A stretch of 64,000 nt of DNA from positions 62,001-126,000 of the forward strand of contig DAORAL010000002.1 in NCBI GenBank assembly GCA_035344155.1, read 5' to 3'. This DNA is from UBA1845 sp002338715 (GTDB lineage: Bacteria > Planctomycetota > Phycisphaerae > UBA1845). Shown here one piece after another: positions 49,041 through 56,964 of the stretch (position 1 is its first letter; each line of letters begins with the position of its first letter). A model generated the notes under the pieces. That model was not told the origin of the DNA, did not search any database, and saw nothing but the letters and a program-made list of their open reading frames with translations. The position numbers and the translations under genes are program-made.

Positions 49041-51476
49041 TCACCATGACTCGCTTGACGGGTTCGGCGAGCGTGGGAAGCGATACTGGTTTCTCACGTA
49101 TTCGACCCAAAGCGCCAGGATGACTGTCGAGCCGGCTGCCGCGCCGCCGATTGCCCAATCGGTGAACTCGCGTGCGCTGGAATCGAAAATCAGGACCGTG
49201 CAGATCGCGGTGAAACCAGCGAACATCGCCACGGTAACCAGTTGGCTTCGCAGCGTGCGACAAATACCGCGCCGCGAGATCAGATTGGCGAGCAGGCATC
49301 CGACGATGGCCATGCCGACGATCATCGAGTACGCCTCAAATGGAAGCCAGTACCGGCGGTTGACCGAATGACTGCTGACGATCCCTTCGATGGCGTTGGC
49401 CATCAGATATCCACCGGGCACATTGTGGACGACACCGGTCGGATAACGGACCGAATGCAGGTCGCGCTGTTGCCAAGGCCAGCGACCGGGTGAACGCACA
49501 TCGATAAACACGACAACTTTTCCACCGACCCACATGCGCAGCTGATCGTCCGAAGCATCCAACAGTTTTTCGTAGGGGATGGTGCGCGCTTGTTGTCGTT
49601 TTAGCGGGACGAGATCAAAGACTTTCGTCGCTGGTCTGTCTCCGACTTCTGTTTTCATACGACGGTCGTTCACCGGTGGAAGGGTGATGACCTGAATTTG
49701 ATCAATGTCTCGGATGTAATCTTCCGTTCCGCGGATGCGATGTTGCACGGTCAACGTGTCTGTGCGAGGTACCCAGGACACATCACTTTGAAGATGTGGA
49801 TAGAACAGTCCGCCCAACGTCGCCAGCGCGAGCGACGGAATCGTGCGATCTCCGCGCTGCAGGGCAATGATAAATTCACCCGGACGGTCCACCATGTTGC
49901 GCGAATAGATCAGTCCGTGATGAATCACTTCACGAAGCGGTTCATAAATCGTCGACGCGATTTTGGGCTTGCCACTCTCATCGTACTCGAATGATCCCAA
50001 GGCAACGGGGACACCCGCTTCATCGAGCCGCCTGATTCCATTCACGAATTCTGCGTCGCCGGGTTCCTCCGTTTGGAAGTAAAAGTCCCAGACGATGGCG
50101 CGGGGCTTTTCGTTTGCCAACCGAGACATCAGGTGCCCGTGCACCGGGCGCCACGATTTTATGTCTTGTGTTACATTTTGAATTCCGTTGGAGCGGGCGA
50201 ATTCAATGATTGGGTTCGTCGTGTCGTCTCCGATGCCGACAATGGCAAAGTCGATGGGTCCGTCGGTCATTCGTTTCTTGATCATGTTCGCTTGGGCGCC
50301 GGTGCTGTGGGCATCGGTGATGTTTCCAAAGTCGACGCCATACTTCAACGTGCCGGCGTAAATCGTTGCGACGACGAACGCGATGATCAGCATCCAGACA
50401 GCCGTGCGCGATCGAAGCATGAGACCGACCGCGATGCGCTGCAACCGGTAGCGAATGGGAAGCGGACGCGTCTCGATCGAGTCGCTTTTGTAGAGGCTGG
50501 CGATGTCTTTGGTCAGTTGACGCGCCGAGTTGATGCGCTGTCGGGGTTCGGCGGCGAGACAACGCGATATCAAAGTCGCAAGACCGTTGGCGTAACGCGA
50601 GTATGGGATCCGCGGTTTGCGAGGGACCTCGTGTTGGATGCGGTGGAGGAGCGAATCGGTGGCTGTCTTGCCTTCGATCGCCTCAAGGCTGTATGGATAA
50701 TCACCCTCGGTTGCGATTTCGTAGAGCATGACCCCGAGCGCCCAAATGTCGCACCCGTGATCGATGGGCATCATGCCGCCCCAGGTTTGTTCGGGGGACA
50801 TGTACTTCACCGTCCCCATGATCCGTCCCAACTGCGTTTGCGTCTTGCGGATGTGGGTCGCCCATTCCTCGGTCTGAACGGCGGACAACCCGAAGTCGAC
50901 GAGCTTGGGTTGTCCGGTTGAATCGATGAGCAGATGCCTTGGCGTTAAATCTCGGTGAACGACGCCTTGTTCGTGGACCTCGGCGATGACGCTGCAAACG
51001 CGTTCAAACACGCGAAGCCGGTCCTCAATCGAAAGCGACGGGTCCTGAACGTATTCGTCGAGCGGAATTCCTTCAACCAATTCCATCGCCAAATAATGGG
51101 AACCGGCATAATGTCCCGAGTCGAGATAACGCGCAACGTTGGGACATTCGAGCGCTTTGAGGATTTCAACTTCGCGCTCGATGAATCGAACCGTGTCCTG
51201 GTCGGTGACGTGGCGCAAGACCTTAAGGGCCACCCATTCGGGGGGCTGGTTGACGCGCAGGGCTTTGAACACGACGCCGGAACTGCCGTGCCCCAATCGT
51301 TTGCAGCACAAATAGTTCGCGATGATTGGAAGGTCGGAGTCGGGCCAGGCCTGGCGTACGCGATCGATTGCATCGCGTTCCTGAAACAACTCATTTGCAA
51401 GGCGCAGAATGTCGTCGTCAAGTGCGCGACGATCAAACAGTGCAGATACAAAACTCTGGACCTTGGCATCGATCAT
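49041..51476 (-). CDS. Membrane Ser/Thr protein kinase with external CHASE2 domain
   Basis: 811 residues. The kinase domain (about 53-330) has LGHGSSGVVF (61-70), Lys-85, HRDLTPRHLL (174-183), DFG (194-196) and MSPEQTWGG. The usual Asn of HRDxxxxN is His-181. A membrane helix (about 362-382) leads to a CHASE2 region (about 385-690: IDFAIVGIGDDTT, PRAIVWDFYFQTEEPGD, ALATLGGLFYP, KVVVFIDV), then three membrane helices near 710-795. It is presumably activated by an outside signal. It is divergent from an ECF sigma factor gene, a linkage common in planctomycetes. Confidence 0.9.
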   Translation of the reverse strand: MIDAKVQSFVSALFDRRALDDDILRLANELFQERDAIDRVRQAWPDSDLPIIANYLCCKRLGHGSSGVVFKALRVNQPPEWVALKVLRHVTDQDTVRFIEREVEILKALECPNVARYLDSGHYAGSHYLAMELVEGIPLDEYVQDPSLSIEDRLRVFERVCSVIAEVHEQGVVHRDLTPRHLLIDSTGQPKLVDFGLSAVQTEEWATHIRKTQTQLGRIMGTVKYMSPEQTWGGMMPIDHGCDIWALGVMLYEIATEGDYPYSLEAIEGKTATDSLLHRIQHEVPRKPRIPYSRYANGLATLISRCLAAEPRQRINSARQLTKDIASLYKSDSIETRPLPIRYRLQRIAVGLMLRSRTAVWMLIIAFVVATIYAGTLKYGVDFGNITDAHSTGAQANMIKKRMTDGPIDFAIVGIGDDTTNPIIEFARSNGIQNVTQDIKSWRPVHGHLMSRLANEKPRAIVWDFYFQTEEPGDAEFVNGIRRLDEAGVPVALGSFEYDESGKPKIASTIYEPLREVIHHGLIYSRNMVDRPGEFIIALQRGDRTIPSLALATLGGLFYPHLQSDVSWVPRTDTLTVQHRIRGTEDYIRDIDQIQVITLPPVNDRRMKTEVGDRPATKVFDLVPLKRQQARTIPYEKLLDASDDQLRMWVGGKVVVFIDVRSPGRWPWQQRDLHSVRYPTGVVHNVPGGYLMANAIEGIVSSHSVNRRYWLPFEAYSMIVGMAIVGCLLANLISRRGICRTLRSQLVTVAMFAGFTAICTVLIFDSSAREFTDWAIGGAAAGSTVILALWVEYVRNQYRFPRSPNPSSESW

Positions 51477-51510
51477 GACTAAGGTATCAACGGCTTATGC
51501 AATCTTGGTG

Positions 51511-51554
51511 CCGGAAGCATTGCACGGCAGTTCCGGTAGCATTGCACGGCAGTT
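51511..51554. repeat. Two 22-bp tandem repeats in the kinase/sigma divergent region
   Basis: Copies at 51511-51532 and 51533-51554 differ only at one base (CCGGAAG versus CCGGTAG), followed by CATTGCACGGCAGTT. They sit 35 nt upstream of the kinase start. Confidence 0.85.
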
Positions 51555-51759
51555 GGAGTGTGGTCCCTCGATTAAACAATCGCGCAGCGGTATGGCAGTC
51601 CATTGGCGGCAAGTCACTCCTCGGATGTGCACCGGATCAAAGAACGACATCACGCGAAAACATTTGGAAGCGTTGCGGGGACGCAGTTTCAATGATTTTC
51701 ACTAGTGCAGCACAAGGCAGTTGATTCACGCAGAATCCAGTGTGAATCACGGTTGACCA

Positions 51760-52407
51760 ATGTCAAGCAAACCATGGTGGACTGTAATCACCTCGAAGGA
51801 ATTATTCCAATTGCGGTCGCGACTGCTCCGCTTTCTGGAGAGGGAGTTTTCAGGCGTCGTGGCCAGCGATCGGGAAGACCTTGTCCAGGATGCCCTGGTG
51901 GTGCTGATACGCAACAAAGAGCGCGTGTTACCGGACGATGATGGTCTGTATCGATACGCGCGACGCGTCGCCAAGAACGCCGCCCTCGACCTGGTCAAGT
52001 CCGCCGCCCACCGGATGACCACCGCTCTAAAAAGCTCGGCCAGCGGTCGCGCCGCCCCCTCCAGCCAACGCCCCGTCCCGATCGGACCGACCGATCGCGG
52101 CAGCAATCCCAAAGGGCCCCTGGGTGCTTCAAGACCCGGCGTTCGGACCTTTTCCGAAGTGGCAGACCGCTTCCGTTTACCTTCGGTCGAGCCCTCCGCC
52201 CGCGCCCAATTGGAGAAAAACGAAGAAATTCTTCAGATTCGTAAAATTTTCTGCGAACTTGAGGATCTCAATCGTTTGGTATTGTGGAGTTATGTTGTTG
52301 ATGGCCAATCGATCAACGCCATCGCCAGACAATTGGGCATCGGCTGGCATCGCGTGGCCTACATGATCGAACATTCGCTGAATCGTTTTCGGCAACATCT
52401 CTCCTGA
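51760..52407 (+). CDS. ECF-type RNA polymerase sigma factor
   Basis: 215 residues. Sigma-2 region: FLEREFSGVVASDREDLVQDALVVLIRNKERVLPDDDGLYRYARRVAKNAALDLVKS. A Ser/Pro/Gly-rich linker of about 60 residues precedes the sigma-4 region, LEDLNRLVLWSYVVDGQSINAIARQLGIGWHRVAYMIEHSLNRFRQHL, with its helix-turn-helix. No anti-sigma factor is visible. The divergent kinase or the downstream unknown protein may control it. The gene 39 nt downstream is probably co-transcribed. Confidence 0.85.
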   Translation: MSSKPWWTVITSKELFQLRSRLLRFLEREFSGVVASDREDLVQDALVVLIRNKERVLPDDDGLYRYARRVAKNAALDLVKSAAHRMTTALKSSASGRAAPSSQRPVPIGPTDRGSNPKGPLGASRPGVRTFSEVADRFRLPSVEPSARAQLEKNEEILQIRKIFCELEDLNRLVLWSYVVDGQSINAIARQLGIGWHRVAYMIEHSLNRFRQHLS

Positions 52408-52445
52408 TTGTCTCTATTGCATTGAAATCAAAGGATGGTCCAGGC

Positions 52446-53240
52446 ATGTCCATGCGCGACGAGCAGTCGTCTTCTGACAATCAACCGTCATCGACCAATG
52501 ATCCACAGATCATACCGGCACCACAGAACGTTCCGGCAGATGACGCTGCGTATTTGAGAAAGCTTCTCGAAACCCTAAGCGTCGAGGATCCAGCCGTGTT
52601 CAACGAACTGATGATGGCGAATTCGCAGTTGGCAGAAGAGTACCACCGAGCTGACCCGCAAATCGGTCGGATTCATGACGCATTGACGGGTGACGCGCTT
52701 CCGGTCAATGCCGGTTTGAACGACGAGAAGGCGCAGAACGTTGACGCGGAATTCGCCAAACTCGTCGCGCAGATCAAGGAAAGACTTGCGCGTGGGAACG
52801 AGGCGATTATGTCAGGAACTTCGGACCCGTTTGAATTACCGCAACATGCCGGAATCTTGACGGACGTGACGCGTCAGTTATCGGCGGAGCAGGCTCGGCA
52901 GTTGTTTGAGAAACTCGCGCCGATGCTGGTGTATGCGACGCTCAGGCACTTGGATTGCAACAGTTCGTTTGCGGAAGTGGATCGAATCGCCGGACACCTT
53001 TGCAGCGACGACGTTCAGACGAAGCTGCGCCAGGCGGAGCACACGCGCGACGCGCTGGTGGATGAATTCATCCTCGCCATTGTTGAACAGGGCGTGGGAA
53101 GTTCGGAATCGGATATCGACGGGATTGGGGTGTTGTTAAATCGCGATCAGATGACGCGGCTGCTGGAAGAATGCGGCGCCATGGGTGATCTGGTGGCGAT
53201 GTCCAACTGTATCTTGCTGGCGAAAACGCAAGCGGGATAG
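52446..53240 (+). CDS. Hypothetical acidic protein downstream of the sigma factor
   Basis: 264 residues from the ATG at 52446 (AAAGGA about 10 nt upstream; a TTG at 52422 is also in frame). The N-terminus is a polar Ser/Asn/Pro-rich stretch of about 35 residues, then helical and acidic: AYLRKLLETLSVEDPAVFNELMMANSQLAEEYHR, later LPQHAGILTDVTRQLSAEQARQLFEKLAPMLVYATLRHL. No membrane segment and no recognised family. Its position suggests a role with the sigma factor or the histidine kinase that follows. Confidence 0.7.
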   Translation: MSMRDEQSSSDNQPSSTNDPQIIPAPQNVPADDAAYLRKLLETLSVEDPAVFNELMMANSQLAEEYHRADPQIGRIHDALTGDALPVNAGLNDEKAQNVDAEFAKLVAQIKERLARGNEAIMSGTSDPFELPQHAGILTDVTRQLSAEQARQLFEKLAPMLVYATLRHLDCNSSFAEVDRIAGHLCSDDVQTKLRQAEHTRDALVDEFILAIVEQGVGSSESDIDGIGVLLNRDQMTRLLEECGAMGDLVAMSNCILLAKTQAG

Positions 53241-53407
53241 AGCCTGGTCGGGTTTGGACACTAAGGAAATCGAACGGATGCAATCTCAGGCTTGGCCGGG
53301 TCGAATCGAGGGCCGGTTTGGGTTCGAGTCGGCTGACCAACTGCGTACGCCCTTTAGGCGTCGGTCCGGCGTGGATTGCCGTTCGATGGATGGGAAGGAT
53401 TGAAATC

Positions 53408-54565
53408 GTGGGCGCATCTTGGCGAATGCATCGATTTCTTCGAGACAGCTCGGCTGCCTTTCGGCGCGCCCGGCGCCGCCTCAAAGACCTGGCGACAGGG
53501 CGTCGCGAGGCCTACCGCACGGATCGATTCGGAGAAGGCTTGTTGGCGCTTCGCGGTTCCGCAGGGATGCCGCATTCTGAGAATCTGCAAAAGGCACTGG
53601 GGATGCAAAACGCACTCGTCGCCAATGATTTTATTTTGACCGACAGTCCTTTCACGTATGCGGGGACCAACGGAAAGCAAGGTTGTCCAATCGCACCCGG
53701 TGACGGTGAGTGGTCGTTGCTGAAAACTCCGCCGTCGGTTCTGGGTGGTCAACCGACTCAAGAGAGAGATTCAAACAAAAAGAGAGCGCTCTCGCGGGCA
53801 AGGGAATCTGTCCTCGACATCGAGCAATTCGTGCACGATCTCGACAATCTGTTGACGGTGATCGCCAATCGCGCGGAACTGGCCCAAACCGACCTTGCAT
53901 CCGATCAGCGGTGCGGCGATTCAATTCGAGCGATCAAAGCTGCAACCCGGCGGGCGATGGGGCTTTCCGAGTTACTCCGTCGCACCGAATCCAACGCTGA
54001 GGTTCCCAAAGACCACGCGGATTTGGCGCAGGTGATTCGTGCAACGGTGGATAGCGCCCGCGCATGGATTCCGCGCGACGTCACCATCGCGGAAGACCTT
54101 CCTGTTGGCGACCCTGTTCTGGTGTACGGCAACTTTACCCAGTTGCAGCGGGTTGTGCAGAATCTCCTGTCCAACGCCATCGATTCATTGCGCCCGGGCG
54201 GGCACGTGTTCGTCTCGCTTGAATTGACGGACAAATGTTCCGCCCGGCCTCAATCAAACACGCCGCGCTCCAATGCCCAGGATGCACGACATCGGCGCAA
54301 GCGCTGGCATTGTGCCCATGCCGTCCTGCGTGTGACCGACAACGGCGTCGGAATGGATGCATCGATTCTGGGCCGGGTGTTTCAACCCGGTTTTACGCGG
54401 AAGCTGCGCGGTACGGGCAGCGGTTTGGGAATGTCGATTGTCGCCGACATCGTTCACGATCACGGTGGCGACATTACCGTGGAGTCCAGGTTCGGGGAAG
54501 GAACCGAGGTGATCATCCGCATTCCACTCGCGCGCATCGCAGAAAGTGATCCGCGCCATGATTAA
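53408..54565 (+). CDS. Cytoplasmic sensor histidine kinase
   Basis: 385 residues from a GTG at 53408, 8 nt after AAGGA; earlier ATGs are possible. There is no membrane segment. The phosphoacceptor helix reads FVHDLDNLLTVIANRAELAQTDL (His-143), of the HDFNNLL type. The ATPase domain has LQRVVQNLLSNAIDSL (N box), VTDNGVGMDASI (G1) and LRGTGSGLGMSIV (G2). The basic N-terminal 140 residues match no known sensor domain. It overlaps the response regulator gene by 8 nt, so they form a two-component pair. Confidence 0.9.
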   Translation: MGASWRMHRFLRDSSAAFRRARRRLKDLATGRREAYRTDRFGEGLLALRGSAGMPHSENLQKALGMQNALVANDFILTDSPFTYAGTNGKQGCPIAPGDGEWSLLKTPPSVLGGQPTQERDSNKKRALSRARESVLDIEQFVHDLDNLLTVIANRAELAQTDLASDQRCGDSIRAIKAATRRAMGLSELLRRTESNAEVPKDHADLAQVIRATVDSARAWIPRDVTIAEDLPVGDPVLVYGNFTQLQRVVQNLLSNAIDSLRPGGHVFVSLELTDKCSARPQSNTPRSNAQDARHRRKRWHCAHAVLRVTDNGVGMDASILGRVFQPGFTRKLRGTGSGLGMSIVADIVHDHGGDITVESRFGEGTEVIIRIPLARIAESDPRHD

Positions 54566-55217
54566 CCACGCCGCCAAAATCCTGCTGGTTGATGATCACG
54601 AATTGGTTCGGTCCACGTTTCAGGATTTCTTGAACCGGATTCCCGAGTTCGAGGTCGTAGCCGCCGTCGCCAATCGCAAGGATGCCTTGAATTTCGCTTC
54701 GTGCGAAGCATGCGATTTGGCGTTGATTGACATCAATCTTCAGGGAGAATTGGGAACGAATCTGGCGCTCGATATTCGTCGACTTCAGCCGAACACCAAA
54801 ATCGTATTCATCAGCGCAACCATATACGATCGCTACGTCGATCAAGCGATTGCGATGGATGCCGATGGGTTCATCTCCAAGCGGGACGAATTGGTCAATC
54901 TGGTCAAAGGTTTGCAGACCGTTCTGCGCGGCAAACCTTTCTATTCGAAAGATGTCCTCAACAGACTGGCGAAGTGTCCCAAAACCGGGCACACGCTCAG
55001 ACCGCTGCAAACTCGGCGAACGGTCATCACGCCCCGTCAAATTGAAATCCTCAAGCACATCGCCCGGGGCGCATCCAAGAAAGAAATCGCCCAAGCCCTG
55101 AATGTGGCTGTCAAGACCATCGACTGCCATTGCGACAACATGATGCGGCGGTTGGACCTTCACGATCGCGTCGCCCTGACGCGATACGCCGTCCGCGAAG
55201 GATTCATCGAGCCATAG
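54558..55217 (+). CDS. NarL/LuxR-type response regulator
   Basis: 219 residues from the ATG at 54558. The receiver domain has Asp-12/Asp-13 (LLVDDHELVRSTFQDFL), the phosphoacceptor Asp-58 (LALIDINL) and Lys in GFISKRDE. The C-terminal LuxR-type helix-turn-helix reads ITPRQIEILKHIARGASKKEIAQALNVAVKTIDCHCDNMMRRLDLHDRVALTRYAVREG. Partner of the overlapping histidine kinase. Targets unknown. Confidence 0.93.
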   Translation: MINHAAKILLVDDHELVRSTFQDFLNRIPEFEVVAAVANRKDALNFASCEACDLALIDINLQGELGTNLALDIRRLQPNTKIVFISATIYDRYVDQAIAMDADGFISKRDELVNLVKGLQTVLRGKPFYSKDVLNRLAKCPKTGHTLRPLQTRRTVITPRQIEILKHIARGASKKEIAQALNVAVKTIDCHCDNMMRRLDLHDRVALTRYAVREGFIEP

Positions 55218-55346
55218 GCGCAACATCTGCACCGCACGTTGTTGCACTCGGCCTTCCCGCGCAATCATCAAGCCAACCACGCCATTCTTGATTCTCTTCG
55301 CCAAAAGACTATACCTGCAAGGGAACGAAACCTTGGCGGGGAAACG

Positions 55347-56087
55347 ATGGCCGCACGCACGAAGCAATCCCAACTGGCGCGAATCACGACCGACATGGTC
55401 AAAGAACTGTCCAAGTTGTCATTCAGTTCTCCGGTCGAATACGTCTACAACCCGCTGATTTATGCCCGCGCGTCCTTTGACGCCTACGTCGCCTGCTGCG
55501 ATATCGAAAATGTCGAAGTTATCTTGTTGGGCATGAACCCGGGGCCTTGGGGAATGGCGCAGACGGGTGTGCCATTTGGGGAGGTTGGTGCGGTCCGCGA
55601 TTGGCTGAAGATTGACGCGGTCATCGGATCGCCAAAAGAAGTTCACCCCAAGCGGCCTGTCCTTGGCCTCGATTGCCACCGCAGCGAAGTGAGCGGTGCC
55701 CGATTGTGGGGTTGGGCGAAGGACACGTTCAAAACGCCCAAGCGGTTCTTAAAGCGATTTTTCCTGTGCAACTACTGCCCGTTGATTTTTCTGGAAGACT
55801 CGGGCCGCAACCGCACGCCCGACAAACTCCCCGCAACGGAGCGCACGCCACTGCTTGAAATCTGCGATCGCGCTTTGCAACGGACCATCGATTTGATTGA
55901 ACCGAAGCGGGTCATTGGCGTCGGCGCTTTTGCACAAAAGCGAGCCGAGACGGTTTTGGAAGGTGGCGTCATACCGGTCGGCGGGATTCTTCATCCAAGC
56001 CCGGCCAGCCCCATCGCCAACCGCGGGTGGGCGACCCAGGCAAACAAGCAGTTCGCCGAGCAGGGAATCCGTCTGCCAAAAAGCTGA
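55347..56087 (+). CDS. SMUG1-type uracil-DNA glycosylase
   Basis: 246 residues from the ATG at 55347 (GGCGGGGAAACG upstream). The SMUG1 hallmarks are clear: GMNPGPWGMAQTG at 62-74 followed by VPFGEVGAVRDWL, the central NYCPLIFLEDSGRNRTPD, and HPSPASPIANRGW from 216. These enzymes remove uracil and oxidised pyrimidines from DNA. SMUG1 is common in animals and sporadic in bacteria. The protein is soluble and stands alone after the response regulator gene. Confidence 0.92.
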   Translation: MAARTKQSQLARITTDMVKELSKLSFSSPVEYVYNPLIYARASFDAYVACCDIENVEVILLGMNPGPWGMAQTGVPFGEVGAVRDWLKIDAVIGSPKEVHPKRPVLGLDCHRSEVSGARLWGWAKDTFKTPKRFLKRFFLCNYCPLIFLEDSGRNRTPDKLPATERTPLLEICDRALQRTIDLIEPKRVIGVGAFAQKRAETVLEGGVIPVGGILHPSPASPIANRGWATQANKQFAEQGIRLPKS

Positions 56088-56145
56088 TACGGTTCAGTGG
56101 TTGGTGGTTGCGGGCCTTTCCGTTGATTTGTGATAGACTTAGGTC

Positions 56146-56937
56146 ATGTCAACTGCAACGATCAACAATCAAAAGATAGCGTATGAATCGAAAGGTTCTG
56201 GAAGACCCGTCCTGCTCGTTCATGGGTTCCCTTTAAGTCGTGAGATGTGGCGGGCGCAGATTGATGCGCTGGCGACATCGCATCAAGTCATCGCGCCGGA
56301 CCTTCGCGGGTTTGGCGAAAGCGACCCTCCGTCGGGCGACGTGTCGATGGCGGACCATGCCGACGACCTTGCCGCTCTGCTCGATTATCTTCAGATCGAT
56401 CAACCGGTGGCGATCGCCGGATTTTCGATGGGCGGGTACGTCACCTTTGAATTCTGGCGACGGCATAAGGATCGCGTCGGCAGCATGATGCTGGTGGACA
56501 CCCGCGCCGATGCCGATTCCCCAGAGAAAGCCGCCGGTCGTCGCGAGTCCGCCGATCGCGTGGCGACAGAAGGTCCGAACTTTATCTACGACGGGATGAT
56601 CCCGAACCTCGTTTCAAATCAGACGTTCAACGGGCACCCGGAACTGGTGAAGGCGATCCACGGGATCATGGTCACGTCGTCGCCGGCTGGTGTGGTCGCG
56701 GCATTGAAAGCGATGGCCGACCGCCCGGATTCTCGACCATTGCTGGGGGAGATCAACGTGCCCACCGCCGTCATCGTCGGGGCGGAGGACGCGATTTCAC
56801 CGCCGGCTGAGATGGAGCAGATCGCGAATTCGCTGCAAAGCGCCGAGTTTTGCACGATCCCCGACGCGGGTCACATGACCACCATGGAGAACCCGGCTGC
56901 CGTGTTGGCCGCGATGCAAAAACACCTCTCGGCATGA
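56146..56937 (+). CDS. Alpha/beta-fold hydrolase
   Basis: 263 residues. Oxyanion HGFPLS, nucleophile elbow GFSMGG (Ser-94), acid VGAEDAISP and base DAGHMTTMENP define an intact triad. The pattern PDLRGFGESDPP is that of the esterase/haloperoxidase/3-oxoadipate-lactonase group. Substrate unknown. No signal peptide, so it is expected in the cytoplasm. It ends 27 nt before the dehydrogenase gene. Confidence 0.9.
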   Translation: MSTATINNQKIAYESKGSGRPVLLVHGFPLSREMWRAQIDALATSHQVIAPDLRGFGESDPPSGDVSMADHADDLAALLDYLQIDQPVAIAGFSMGGYVTFEFWRRHKDRVGSMMLVDTRADADSPEKAAGRRESADRVATEGPNFIYDGMIPNLVSNQTFNGHPELVKAIHGIMVTSSPAGVVAALKAMADRPDSRPLLGEINVPTAVIVGAEDAISPPAEMEQIANSLQSAEFCTIPDAGHMTTMENPAAVLAAMQKHLSA

Positions 56938-56964
56938 ACGGGGTGATCCCGTATCCTTGTTCGC

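Noticed and set aside
54513..55373. 286-codon minus-strand frame opposite the response regulator
   Set aside because: Shadow of a well-conserved receiver/LuxR protein.
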